Assembly: GCA_002395835.1 (NCBI GenBank)
Contig: DGVD01000015.1
Location: 334,735 to 398,734 of the forward strand
Length of the DNA stretch: 64,000 nucleotides
Reading direction: 5' to 3'
DNA from: Bacteroidales bacterium UBA4293
GTDB lineage: Bacteria > Bacteroidota > Bacteroidia > Bacteroidales > Bacteroidaceae
Made by a program: the position numbers and the translations under genes. The notes beneath the pieces are model-generated. The model was given only the letters and a program-made list of their open reading frames with translations, did not search any database and was not told the DNA's origin. Shown here piece by piece: positions 9,138 through 16,448 of this stretch. Position 1 is the first letter of the stretch. Every line of letters begins with the position of its first letter.

Positions 9138-9194
9138 CAAAGATATGCGTAAAATGAACATAATAAAAGAGAAAAACCCTATTTCATCGTAGGG
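9138..9194 (-). promoter_or_regulatory. Promoter and CCCTA-N8-TAGGG palindrome of the His-rich lipoprotein
   Basis: On the minus strand a TATCTTTG box (9138-9145) is preceded about 32 bp upstream by the inverted repeat CCCTA-N8-TAGGG (9177-9194). The same arrangement occurs at 11095-11152, with clear sequence identity beyond the boxes. Confidence 0.6.
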
Positions 9195-9295
9195 GAATCC
9201 ATAAAAGAGTAAAAAATACACAATGAACCCCCGTTTTTAGTCTAAAAAGAGGGAAAATCGTGGTTTTTTTTCCTTTAAAAGGGATTTAATGACAA

Positions 9296-9335
9296 AAGAA
9301 AAACGATTCAGAGAAATCTTATCCCTGAATCGTTT
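9296..9335 (-). terminator. Intrinsic terminator of the 120-aa secreted protein gene
   Basis: Perfect 11-bp inverted repeat AAACGATTCAG/CTGAATCGTTT (9301-9311, 9325-9335). It is followed on the minus strand by TTCTTTTG. Confidence 0.8.
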
Positions 9336-9365
9336 CCTTCTAATAACATCTATCTATCCGAATGA

Positions 9366-9728
9366 TTATTTAGTGTAATCTGCTATTTTATTATTTTGTA
9401 GAGTGGCATTTAGAATCTGCAGGTACTTCTTATACTGGTTCATGTTCAGTACACGACTAGCATTTCTCAGGTTCTTGTTCACTGCCTTCTTTATTTCCTG
9501 CTTCTTTGCAGCTTCGTCATTGTTCTGCAAAGCATCCTGGATAGCTTCCTGAAGGTTGATAGTGGCATCTTCCATCACACCGCTCTGGTATTTGTCCATC
9601 TGGAGTACGTTCTCCATCTTGTTCATTTTGCTCTTTACTGATGCTTTATCTATGTTAGTGTTTACTGCTGCGAAAGAGCTAACTGATACTGCTAAAACTG
9701 CTACTAAAGAAAGGATAAACTTTTTCAT
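9366..9728 (-). CDS. Small secreted helical protein, unknown function
   Basis: 120 aa with signal peptide MKKFILSLVAVLAVSVSSFA. The mature part is about 95 residues, rich in Lys, Asn, Gln and Ala. It looks fully helical, with two similar halves: KMENVLQMDKYQ and RVLNMNQYKKYL. It is likely periplasmic. I recognise it as the kind of short conserved protein common in Bacteroidales, but no function is known. A TACCTTTG box (minus, 9772-9779) and the terminator at 9296-9335 make it a single-gene unit. Confidence 0.7.
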   Translation of the reverse strand: MKKFILSLVAVLAVSVSSFAAVNTNIDKASVKSKMNKMENVLQMDKYQSGVMEDATINLQEAIQDALQNNDEAAKKQEIKKAVNKNLRNASRVLNMNQYKKYLQILNATLQNNKIADYTK

Positions 9729-9771
9729 AATTTCTATTTTTTTAAGTGGTTATTATTTTCTTTTGACACTA

Positions 9772-9779
9772 CAAAGGTA
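9772..9779 (-). promoter_or_regulatory. -7 box of the 120-aa secreted protein gene
   Basis: TACCTTTG on the minus strand, about 44 bp before the start codon. Just upstream lies a perfect 8-bp inverted repeat CCGACGAA/TTCGTCGG (9839-9864) that could be an operator. Confidence 0.55.
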
Positions 9780-10025
9780 TGATGGAAAGCTGGGGTTTGA
9801 AAGTGCAGTCCGACAAATACGGGTAAACTATCGACCAACCGACGAATGGTTTTCTTTTCGTCGGATGAGGCAAAAAATATAAGGATAGAGAAACGCAGCT
9901 TTTTGTTCTCTATACCTTATATATATAATATAGGGAATAGGTGTATGACTTATTGTTTACAAATTTGTCGGATGGAGGGTGACAGTGTAACTTCTAGTAT
10001 TAAGACTAAAAATTATTCTCTCACT

Positions 10026-10063
10026 GGAGAAAAATTTTTCTCCTTCTGGGGAGATTTTTTTCG
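10026..10063 (+). terminator. Orphan plus-strand terminator
   Basis: A perfect palindrome (10026-10043) is followed by a second hairpin TCTCC-TTCTG-GGGAGA and a run of seven T. No plus-strand gene upstream uses it, so it may end a small RNA that starts in 9,780-9,990. The interval 9780-10127 holds no convincing coding sequence. Confidence 0.45.
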
Positions 10064-10127
10064 GTAACTAAGTACCTTTCTGCTTATCCTTTAGTGCGCA
10101 GTAAAAAATGTTTACTGAGAAGAGAAG

Positions 10128-10604
10128 TTATTTTTTCTTCTTCTCAGCACCACTGTACTTGTTGGTTCCGTAGTTGATGCTCTGGAAATGGGTCTTCTGA
10201 TAGATTTCGTAAAGTTTCTCATCCAGGAAAACCTGACCGGTTTCATCGATGTGATCTATGATTCGGATTTCAGAGAGGAACGCTTTCTTGATGTTCTCGT
10301 CTTCTGCCAGCTGAGGCCACCATTCTTTCAGGAGTGCTTCCTTCACATCGTCCTGGGTGTATCCAGAGAAACGCTCCCTCTTGACTTTATTGTCCAGGAA
10401 CTTGTGCATGCGTTTTACATGCTTCTTCTCTTTCTCCATGGGAGTGAGGTGGTCATAATCCAGGTGAGTAAGAGGAACAGCTACTGCCCACACGGTTTCA
10501 TCTATACCAAGGGAATGATTCTCCGTGTTCAGGGCCAGAGCCGTGAGGTCGGAGGAAATTTGTCGATGGATAATCTGTAGTGAATATGTCTTGTTCATAT
10601 GCAT
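10128..10604 (-). CDS. Conserved-looking cytoplasmic protein, unknown function
   Basis: 158 aa (possible second start two codons in). No signal peptide or membrane segment. It is mixed alpha/beta with a Lys-rich middle (EKEKKHVKRMHKFLDNKVKRERF) and a Lys-rich end. I do not recognise the family. A TATATTTG box on the minus strand (10674-10681) lies about 70 bp upstream of the start. Confidence 0.65.
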   Translation of the reverse strand: MHMNKTYSLQIIHRQISSDLTALALNTENHSLGIDETVWAVAVPLTHLDYDHLTPMEKEKKHVKRMHKFLDNKVKRERFSGYTQDDVKEALLKEWWPQLAEDENIKKAFLSEIRIIDHIDETGQVFLDEKLYEIYQKTHFQSINYGTNKYSGAEKKKK

Positions 10605-10673
10605 AAATGAATTAGTGTATTATATTATGAGGAATTCTAGCTTGTTTTTCCCTCTTTCTTCTCCTTTTCTTTG

Positions 10674-10681
10674 CAAATATA
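10674..10681 (-). promoter_or_regulatory. -7 box of the 158-aa protein gene
   Basis: TATATTTG on the minus strand. Confidence 0.5.
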
Positions 10682-10735
10682 ACAAATTCTGTGGTAATTA
10701 GTACATGCTACTGGGCAAAAGATATAGTCATGGGA

Positions 10736-10783
10736 AGAAAAAATGGAAGAGCCCATCCAGATGAACAGTCTGGTGAGCTCTTC
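10736..10783 (-). terminator. Intrinsic terminator of the 77-aa lipoprotein gene
   Basis: Two-part stem: GAAGAGC (10746-10752) with GCTCTTC (10777-10783), and CCAGA (10757-10761) with TCTGG (10769-10773). It is followed on the minus strand by ATTTTTTC. Confidence 0.75.
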
Positions 10784-10824
10784 TCTTAAGAATCAATTAA
10801 CAACGTGAAATTGTGAAATATAGG

Positions 10825-11058
10825 TTACCATTTCGCATTACGATCACGACGGCTTCGCTGTGGACCACGGTAATCTTCATCGGTAAAGTTCCGGGTTCTG
10901 CGTGATTCCAAACGAGAGTCATCTCTACTAGCATACTCTTCTTGTTTTACTGTCTTGTGAACATGGAGTGATACCTTAGGTAATGGGTGTATACTCAAAC
11001 AACTTGTTAAACTCATGCTCATTGCTAAACAAACTAATATGTATGTAATCTTTTTCAT
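10825..11058 (-). CDS. Small basic lipoprotein, unknown function
   Basis: 77 aa. Signal peptide MKKITYILVCLAMSMSLTSC ends in a lipobox Cys at residue 20. The mature part is short, charged and Arg-rich at its end (SRLESRRTRNF, RSRRDRNAKW), possibly binding an acidic partner or surface. Its promoter matches that of the His-rich lipoprotein at 8861-9085. No known family recognised. Confidence 0.65.
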   Translation of the reverse strand: MKKITYILVCLAMSMSLTSCLSIHPLPKVSLHVHKTVKQEEYASRDDSRLESRRTRNFTDEDYRGPQRSRRDRNAKW

Positions 11059-11094
11059 AATGCGTTGTTTTTTTATTTTTTATTTTTGATATTG

Positions 11095-11152
11095 CAAAGA
11101 TATGTGTAAAAAGAACACAATGCAAGGGGAAATTCCCTATTTTGAAGTAGGG
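11095..11152 (-). promoter_or_regulatory. Promoter and CCCTA-N8-TAGGG palindrome of the 77-aa lipoprotein
   Basis: TATCTTTG on the minus strand (11095-11102), with the inverted repeat CCCTA-N8-TAGGG at 11135-11152. The region aligns with 9138-9224 with one single-base gap. The shared block continues upstream to GTGTATTTTTTACAC, which is palindromic here. Confidence 0.6.
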
Positions 11153-11274
11153 AAATCCCTAAAAGTGTAAAAAATACACGAAAAACAGTGTTTTTTGAGG
11201 GTTTTCAGGGGGAAATCCAGCAGTTTTCACACTTCTTTTGCTCTAAAATTCATGCACTATTCCGTAAGTTTTAT

Positions 11275-11282
11275 TATATTTG
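11275..11282 (+). promoter_or_regulatory. -7 box for the 54-aa ORF / GH43 unit
   Basis: TATATTTG lies 20 bp before the ATG at 11302. Confidence 0.6.
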
Positions 11283-11301
11283 CAATAAATACCTAGAGAA
11301 G

Positions 11302-11466
11302 ATGACTCCTGAATTATTAGTGGAATGGTCTATATATTATGGTATGTACGACTATGATACGATGCTTTCCTTGGCAGTGACCCTGTTGGAGTTTAATCCA
11401 TTGGCCACTCCACAGGATTATGATGAATTTTTGGAACAGTCCATGCAAGACGATGGATCACTATAA
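11302..11466 (+). CDS. Short acidic protein, unknown function
   Basis: 54 aa starting MTPELLVEWSIYYGMYDYD. The longer upstream extension to 11188 is unlikely because the promoter box lies inside it. The protein is acidic, helical and cytoplasmic. It sits 24 bp before the GH43 gene in the same direction, behind a good promoter, so it is probably real and cotranscribed. Function unknown. Confidence 0.55.
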   Translation: MTPELLVEWSIYYGMYDYDTMLSLAVTLLEFNPLATPQDYDEFLEQSMQDDGSL

Positions 11467-11490
11467 CAGGAAATCTAAAAATATTATTTT

Positions 11491-12522
11491 ATGCATAAAG
11501 GATTAAGTATTTTAGGTTGTGCAGTTTTAGTGGCATGTTCTCCTGCCACCCAGAAAACTGTGGAAAGTGAACCCGTGCATCATGAGCTAGGTGGAAACCC
11601 CATCATCACTCATATGTACTCTGCTGACCCATCAGCACACGTTTTTGGAGACTCTCTTTACATCTATCCCAGTCATGATGAAGATCGTGCAGTGGGTTTC
11701 GACATGAAGGACTATCATGTGTACGTTACTGCCGATTTGCAGCACTTTGAGGATAAAGGAGTCATCTTCCGTCCGTTTGAGCAGACCACCTGGGCCAAGG
11801 CTGGTGCATGGGCTCCAGATTGTGTGGAGCGCAACGGTAAGTATTATCTTTATTTCCCTACAGATCAGAAACACATCGGTGTGGCAGTTTCCGATCATCC
11901 TTACGGTCCTTTTAAGGATGCTTTAGGTCATCCGTTGATTTCCATCGATACTCCGGGGGTCATCTGTGACCGAGATTTCATAGACCCTTGCTGTTTCATC
12001 GATGATGATGGACAGGCTTATCTGTTTGTGGGGCAGAACACTTGTTGCTGCATCAAACTGAATGAGGATATGATTTCCTATGATGGGGAGGTGCACATCA
12101 TAGAAGGATTAGTAGAGTTCTTTGAAGCTTCCTGGGTACATAAGTATAATGGAAAGTATTACCTTTCTTATAGCAACAGTGCACTCACGGGTCACCAACC
12201 AGAGATAGTCTATGCTATGGCTGATAATCCACTGGGGCCTTATGATTATAAAGGTTCCATCCTAGGCCCTGTGAGCAGTGGTACAAACCATCATAGCATC
12301 GTGAAATTTGGGGCAGATTGGCTTCTTTTCTATCACACTGGTGATTTAGGGCGTCAGAATTGGCCCGACAATCCGGTAATGGGTGCTTTCCACCGTTCTG
12401 TCTGTGTGGATTATCTGTATTATAATGAAGACGGAACCATCAAACCGGTGAAGCCAACCCGAGATGAAGAGAAAATCAAAAATAATACTGCATTTAAAGA
12501 ACCGTATGAAATGAAGCTGTAA
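11491..12522 (+). CDS. GH43 family glycoside hydrolase (lipoprotein)
   Basis: 343 aa with lipobox VACS (Cys about 16). Five-bladed propeller of GH43 type. The catalytic base Asp is in HMYSADPSAHVF, the pKa-modulating Asp in FIDPCCFIDDDG and the acid Glu in FFEASWVHKYNGKYY. The family covers beta-xylosidases and alpha-L-arabinofuranosidases; either activity is possible here. A cluster of four cysteines (DPCCF, NTCCCI) near the active-site Asp is unusual. The single domain has no C-terminal sandwich. It is ended by the terminator at 12531-12562. Confidence 0.88.
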   Translation: MHKGLSILGCAVLVACSPATQKTVESEPVHHELGGNPIITHMYSADPSAHVFGDSLYIYPSHDEDRAVGFDMKDYHVYVTADLQHFEDKGVIFRPFEQTTWAKAGAWAPDCVERNGKYYLYFPTDQKHIGVAVSDHPYGPFKDALGHPLISIDTPGVICDRDFIDPCCFIDDDGQAYLFVGQNTCCCIKLNEDMISYDGEVHIIEGLVEFFEASWVHKYNGKYYLSYSNSALTGHQPEIVYAMADNPLGPYDYKGSILGPVSSGTNHHSIVKFGADWLLFYHTGDLGRQNWPDNPVMGAFHRSVCVDYLYYNEDGTIKPVKPTRDEEKIKNNTAFKEPYEMKL

Positions 12523-12530
12523 ATGGAATA

Positions 12531-12562
12531 AAAAAACAGGCTCATTCAGGGCCTGTTTTTTT
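12531..12562 (+). terminator. Terminator after GH43
   Basis: AAAAAACAGGC / GCCTGTTTTTT inverted repeat with a T run. Works on both strands, between convergent genes. Confidence 0.85.
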
Positions 12563-12578
12563 ATCGATATAAATGGTT

Positions 12579-12935
12579 TTATACTTTTTTATTCCGGAAA
12601 GCATGGATAAGAACAAGTAATTCAATAATCCAAAGAAAAGTTATAATCCAGATTTTCCAAGTTAAAGGGGCAAGGAATACAGCTGTAAGTGCTAGTAAGG
12701 AGAAAATCAGAAGAATCCAATAAAACTTTATCCACCCTTTTCTGCTTACTTGAACTTCATTCCTCAGCATCTTTTTCAAAATGAAATTTGCTAAAATAAT
12801 GGCTATTAGAACAATGCCCAGCATGAACCCCAAAGTGGAGAGGGATTTCTCATTGTCCAGGATAAAGAATTTAGGGCAGAGAAGCATCCAGAAAAATCCG
12901 ATGGTGCCAATTTGCCAAGTTGATCTTTTTTTCAT
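12579..12935 (-). CDS. Four-helix membrane protein, unknown function
   Basis: 118 aa with four hydrophobic segments (about residues 9-25, 33-52, 68-88, 92-112) and a basic C terminus (RNKKV). No known family recognised. Single gene behind a TATCTTTG box on the minus strand (12961-12968). Confidence 0.65.
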   Translation of the reverse strand: MKKRSTWQIGTIGFFWMLLCPKFFILDNEKSLSTLGFMLGIVLIAIILANFILKKMLRNEVQVSRKGWIKFYWILLIFSLLALTAVFLAPLTWKIWIITFLWIIELLVLIHAFRNKKV

Positions 12936-12960
12936 GGTATTCTAGTATATAGTTTGAGTA

Positions 12961-12968
12961 CAAAGATA
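12961..12968 (-). promoter_or_regulatory. -7 box of the four-helix membrane protein gene
   Basis: TATCTTTG on the minus strand, 26 bp upstream of the start. Confidence 0.55.
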
Positions 12969-13095
12969 AAGAAAATATGTCATTTGGTTATGATACTTTT
13001 GCAGAATGAAATGTACAAAAGGATTTATTTTTCTAATTTATACATTTCACTTGTTAAATAATGGTAAGACACTACCAAAGTAAAATACTTTTTGC

Positions 13096-13103
13096 TATTT
13101 TTG
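13096..13103 (+). promoter_or_regulatory. -7 box of the FISUMP-domain gene
   Basis: TATTTTTG. The implied transcription start near 13110 makes the ATG at 13150 more likely than the one at 13114. Confidence 0.55.
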
Positions 13104-13149
13104 TCAAAGACGTATGAGAATGAATGGATTAACCCTTAAATTTGCTTTT

Positions 13150-13761
13150 ATGAAGATAAATATAAAACCAGCATTCTTAATGCTTTTACTATTCATGCTT
13201 TCCTTAAATATTATGGCACAAGGAAAGAGGCAGGTCAATGGTCATGAATATGTGGATCTAGGATTAAGTGTAAAATGGGCTACTTGCAATGTAGGAGCCA
13301 GTCGTCCCAGTGAATTTGGTGATTACTATGTTTGGGGTGAAACTTCTGCAGAAACCTTGAAATCGGATGTAGATGCAGAAGAAGAGTTGATAAATAGCAT
13401 ACACCCCGAGAGTGGTTATGATACGGCTCGTGAAAACTGGGGTGGAGCATGGAGGTTACCTACGAAAGAGGAATTCCAGGAGTTACGTGACAACTGCTAC
13501 TGGACATGGACTACACAAGGAGGTCAGAAAGGAGCTAGGGTAACCAGCAAGAAAAATGGACGTTCTATTTTCTTACCAGCAGAAGGATATCGTGATTCTT
13601 TTGGACGTCACGTGGAAGACCCGTTGAGTTACTATTGGACATCCACTTTAAGTGAGGAATCTTCCGAGTATGCTTGCAGCCTAGGTTTTACCAACCGGGA
13701 AATCATCATGGGTTTCTTTTACCGTCACGATGGTTTTAATGTTCGTCCAGTAATAGATTAA
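13150..13761 (+). CDS. Secreted FISUMP-domain protein
   Basis: About 203 aa. Signal peptide ending LNIMAQG. The core YVDLGLSVKWATCNVGAS, then FGDYYVWGET, WRLPTKEEFQEL, YYWTSTL and a C-terminal FNVRPVID is the Fibrobacter succinogenes major paralogous domain pattern, common in Bacteroidetes surface proteins. It resembles a C-type-lectin-like fold; binding rather than catalysis is assumed. The mobile element begins right after its terminator. Confidence 0.8.
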   Translation: MKINIKPAFLMLLLFMLSLNIMAQGKRQVNGHEYVDLGLSVKWATCNVGASRPSEFGDYYVWGETSAETLKSDVDAEEELINSIHPESGYDTARENWGGAWRLPTKEEFQELRDNCYWTWTTQGGQKGARVTSKKNGRSIFLPAEGYRDSFGRHVEDPLSYYWTSTLSEESSEYACSLGFTNREIIMGFFYRHDGFNVRPVID

Positions 13762-13766
13762 GACAT

Positions 13767-13799
13767 AAAAAAAGGCAATCAATTTTGATTGCCTTTTTT
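13767..13799 (+). terminator. Bidirectional terminator at the element's left flank
   Basis: AAAAAAAGGCAATCA..TGATTGCCTTTTTT. On the plus strand it ends the FISUMP gene. On the minus strand it is U-tailed too. Before the element inserted it would have stood directly behind tRNA-Leu. Confidence 0.85.
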
Positions 13800-13806
13800 A
13801 GTACCC
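13800..13806. repeat. Putative attL core AGTACCC
   Basis: First copy of a 7-bp direct repeat; the second is at 19545-19551 inside the 3' end of tRNA-Leu. Confidence 0.55.
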
Positions 13807-13926
13807 CCTGACGTTCTTTTCTCGAACCAATTTTTAGAGGATTTAGATAAACTTTGGGAACTGAGGCATTGGATTCCTGACCCTACAAAACCGATATTAC
13901 CTCCTAATCTTGCTGAAAGATTATAA
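13801..13926 (+). pseudogene. Detached C-terminal frame of the serine integrase
   Basis: From GTA at 13801 a frame of 41 codons runs stop-free to TAA, with no start codon. It has protein-like content (FLEDLDKLWELRHWIPDP, then a Pro-rich stretch and NLAERL). GTA-CCC here is in the same phase as GTA-CCC at 19546 in the integrase. Joining the element's ends at the repeat would give a 547-aa integrase ending in this sequence. So this is probably the true 3' end of the integrase gene, separated by integration. No homology search was possible. Confidence 0.55.
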
Positions 13927-13972
13927 AGTCTTTTAGCCTTAAATATGTTATTTCCCTTTTTTCTAACCCTAT

Positions 13973-14179
13973 CCCCTCCTTACCCCTACGGGAGGGGTGT
14001 TATTGAGTTGTGTATCCGCTCTTTTATAAAAAAAATGTACTCTATTGATTATCAAAATTGGGAGTTCTGTGTATTTCATTTAAAAAATGCGCAGAATTAA
14101 ATTTGACTTTTCTTTATCCTCCATTATAGTTATAATAAGTCACCACTTGTCAAGGTGACAAAACTTGCAAAAAAGCAAG
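13973..14179. other. Cluster of inverted repeats before rep: candidate replication origin/operator
   Basis: Four hairpins lie in 200 bp of non-coding DNA. CCCCTCC/GGAGGGG (13973-13979, 13991-13997). TTCTGTGTATTT/AAATGCGCAGAA (14065-14076, 14085-14096, two G-U). GTCACC/GGTGAC (14139-14144, 14154-14159). CTTGC/GCAAG (14164-14168, 14175-14179). They precede a rolling-circle-type Rep gene, where nick sites or autoregulatory operators are expected. Which hairpin does what cannot be told. Confidence 0.4.
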
Positions 14180-14211
14180 ACGACAATAAAAAATAAAGAA
14201 TATGAAACAGT

Positions 14212-15144
14212 ATGTTACAATTCGATAGAATGAAACTTATTTGCCCGTTAGACGTTGTGGAGAATGTAAACGAGCGAGATTTCCAAACCATCGTAAGAGA
14301 TGGGCAGCTTACATCTTATAAATATCACCAAGACACACCTTTTTACTTGTTGATACGTAAAGATTTTATACATAGTGAGTGCATTATTGAATTTACGGGG
14401 AAAATACTATCAGACAGATATCCCGAACTTATCAATCTGAAGAACATCCGTTACTGCATTGAGAAGATAAACGCATTAGGCATTTGCGAGATAGACACAG
14501 AGAGATTACTTCAATCTGCTAAAGTAGCCAAATGTGATGTTACAAGGGATGTAGTCTCAACAGAGTTTGAAAATATAAAATCCCAAATCAAACAAAGCCT
14601 ATCAAATTACGACAAATGGGAGGTCGAGAAATACCCCAATGGCATTTGCTTACGAAATAAAGTAACGACAGATAGATGTAAGAAGCGTATTTGCATTTAC
14701 AATAAGGATAAAGAACTGAAGCAGCAAACTAATTCACTTTTCTTGCGTTCATTGCACCAACCGCAAAGGTTACTTGATTATTTCCATGGCAAAGTGCGTT
14801 TTGAGTTAAATATCGGGACAATGGTACAAGTCAAAAGGTTGCTGAAGATAGACGATAACAGCCTCATCGAGGTCTTAAATTCAACTGCCAATCCTCTTCT
14901 ATCTGTAATTGATGAGGCCCTTAAAAAACACATAGACTCAAGACAGCACACAGACTTTAAGGACTATGTAAATAGTCTCATTCTCGCAGACAATCACAAT
15001 GACCTCGCAGAGTTGGAGGCAAAGATAAGGGCTTTAACCCCCAAAGGAACGGTTATAAAAAGAAAAATGCAACCCTACAGAGAGTATTTCAATAGGCAGA
15101 CTGACACCAGCCATCAAATAGATATTCGGAGACTTATTTCTTAA
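14212..15144 (+). CDS. Rolling-circle replication initiator, phage gpII/X (CRI)-like
   Basis: 310 aa. The order of motifs follows filamentous-phage gene II replication proteins: AKCDVTRDV (like SRIDATFSA in M13), then RICIYNKDKEL (like TLVAYLKHVEL), then LLDYFHGKVRFELNI with VKRLLKI (like LLEFASGLVRFEARI with YLKSFGL). Such proteins nick the double-strand origin through a Tyr. I infer that this one replicates the excised circle. An ATG six codons later (14230) is an equally possible start. It is flanked upstream by a hairpin cluster. The match is by eye from memory of M13 pII and should be read as a moderate-confidence call. Confidence 0.6.
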   Translation: MLQFDRMKLICPLDVVENVNERDFQTIVRDGQLTSYKYHQDTPFYLLIRKDFIHSECIIEFTGKILSDRYPELINLKNIRYCIEKINALGICEIDTERLLQSAKVAKCDVTRDVVSTEFENIKSQIKQSLSNYDKWEVEKYPNGICLRNKVTTDRCKKRICIYNKDKELKQQTNSLFLRSLHQPQRLLDYFHGKVRFELNIGTMVQVKRLLKIDDNSLIEVLNSTANPLLSVIDEALKKHIDSRQHTDFKDYVNSLILADNHNDLAELEAKIRALTPKGTVIKRKMQPYREYFNRQTDTSHQIDIRRLIS

Positions 15145-15358
15145 ATTGTATCAAGGCGCAAGTTGTATCATTTTAATATTTGGGGGTGGCTTTAATACCA
15201 GGGAAAAATGTCTCATTTTAACCTAAAAGATTTTTTTGATTCTTATTTGGAATACAGAGTGCTCTACACTAAAAATAATCTCATGAGTTAAGTTTGTTAG
15301 TGATATTTTATGGCTGTATAGAATATTTTATATATCTTTACAACGTCAAGTTGCTGTA

Positions 15359-15640
15359 ATGGCATCTGACAGACATATCAGAAAGCGCATTTCGCTTTAC
15401 CTTCTCAATGTGAACTTCGACAACTCACTGAACAGAATCGAGGGTAATGTGGAATAACGCTCTGTTGAAGTGTATTCGTTTTATACGATTATACTATCAG
15501 CGGAGTTGTCTATTCAACATCCGATTCTAACGCAGTCGAAGGCTTACATTGAGGGTGGGGGATATGGTGGCTCCGCTTCTTTTATGCCTACCTTAACTGA
15601 TTATAAAATTGTTCCATATGAGCCAATGGGACATAATTAA
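15359..15640 (+). pseudogene. Small ORF interrupted by one in-frame TAA
   Basis: ATG at 15359 opens a 32-codon frame (MASDRHIRKRISLYLLNVNF...) that stops at TAA 15455-15457. The same frame then continues open for 60 more codons (RSVEVYSFYTIILSAELSIQ..., ending EPMGHN) to TAA at 15638, 11 bp before the next gene. One substitution would restore a 93-codon gene. No family recognised. It could be a nonsense-mutated gene or two unrelated short frames. The stretch 15145-15358 holds nothing recognisable. Confidence 0.4.
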
Positions 15641-15651
15641 CAAAGAATATT

Positions 15652-15966
15652 ATGGAAGAAAGCGAAAAGAAGGAGTTTCGGCTCTTTGATGAAGGTTGGG
15701 AGTCGGACCTAAATTCCGATTTTGGTAATTGGGAAGTAAAAGATGATGGTACTTTACTTTATCATGGGACAGAAGTTAAGTGTTTTAAAGAAGTCGATGG
15801 TTCGAAGTTATCATGTATCGACCCTATCCATGTAATGAGCAGAGTATGGACTGACTACAAGGATGCTCTTAATTTCTTTTATGCCTATTTGCAAGCTTCT
15901 AAGAATGCTGGTTACCAGACATTAACTATAAATCTTAAAGACCATTGTTCTACAACACTTAAATAA
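15652..15966 (+). CDS. Small acidic cargo protein, unknown function
   Basis: 104 aa, acidic, no signal or membrane segment. The N-terminal half has strand-like WEVKDDGTLLYHGTEVKCF and the C-terminal half a helix VWTDYKDALNFFYAYLQASKNAG. Not recognised. It is 7 bp upstream of the lipoprotein gene, so the two form a cargo pair within the mobile element. Confidence 0.6.
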   Translation: MEESEKKEFRLFDEGWESDLNSDFGNWEVKDDGTLLYHGTEVKCFKEVDGSKLSCIDPIHVMSRVWTDYKDALNFFYAYLQASKNAGYQTLTINLKDHCSTTLK

Positions 15967-15973
15967 GGATGCC

Positions 15974-16408
15974 ATGAAAAATATAAGTATTAAATTATTA
16001 TCGTTATTTATTTCATTTTGCTTTGTTTCATGTGGAAACAGCCAAAAACAGGTTGATGCTCAAGATGCTAATGATGAATTACAAGAGCGTATAGAGCAAT
16101 TGGAACAAGAAAATCAAAAACTTAAGCAAAGTGAGTCCTCAGCCGTAAAAACCTTTAAGACGAATAAAGGGAATATCCCCTATGAAAGAGCTTTAAATTA
16201 TAGCTATCAGTTAGGTTATGAACACGGCATTATTGCTCGTAATAATACTTTGCCGAATATGGTTCGAGAAAGCCATATGAAAAACTTTGAAAGTCTGTGG
16301 ACAGGATTGTATGGAATTCCAACCTCAACAGAAGAATCTCGGAAAGCATATGAGGCCAGTTTTGAGAATTATAAAAAGGGGTATGATGAAACTTTTTTTA
16401 AAAAGTGA
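15974..16408 (+). CDS. Coiled-coil lipoprotein cargo of the mobile element
   Basis: 144 aa. Signal peptide with lipobox FVSCG (Cys about 20). A coiled coil follows (ELQERIEQLEQENQKLKQSE, about residues 35-55), then a globular helical part with YSYQLGYEHGIIARN. Trimer- or dimer-forming envelope lipoprotein; function unknown. Could serve as an exclusion or phage-superinfection factor, but that is only suggested by its place in an element. Ended by the terminator at 16415-16448. Confidence 0.65.
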   Translation: MKNISIKLLSLFISFCFVSCGNSQKQVDAQDANDELQERIEQLEQENQKLKQSESSAVKTFKTNKGNIPYERALNYSYQLGYEHGIIARNNTLPNMVRESHMKNFESLWTGLYGIPTSTEESRKAYEASFENYKKGYDETFFKK

Positions 16409-16414
16409 TATAAG

Positions 16415-16448
16415 AAAAAAGACCGATTAGTAATAGTCGGTCTTTTTT
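16415..16448. terminator. Bidirectional terminator
   Basis: AAAAAAGACCGA (16415-16426) / TCGGTCTTTTTT (16437-16448) between the convergent lipoprotein and XRE genes. The XRE stop codon begins within it. Confidence 0.85.

Noticed and set aside
9846..10067. 73-codon plus-strand frame between two leftward genes
   Set aside because: It runs through a palindrome and a T7 terminator before its stop, and its composition is not protein-like. A small RNA fits better.
13801..13926. An independent small gene at the element's left end
   Set aside because: No ATG, GTG or TTG in a sensible position and no promoter; it fits better as a severed integrase tail.
14201..14227. Eight-codon ORF just before rep
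   Set aside because: Overlaps the rep start and is too short to support; it could be chance.
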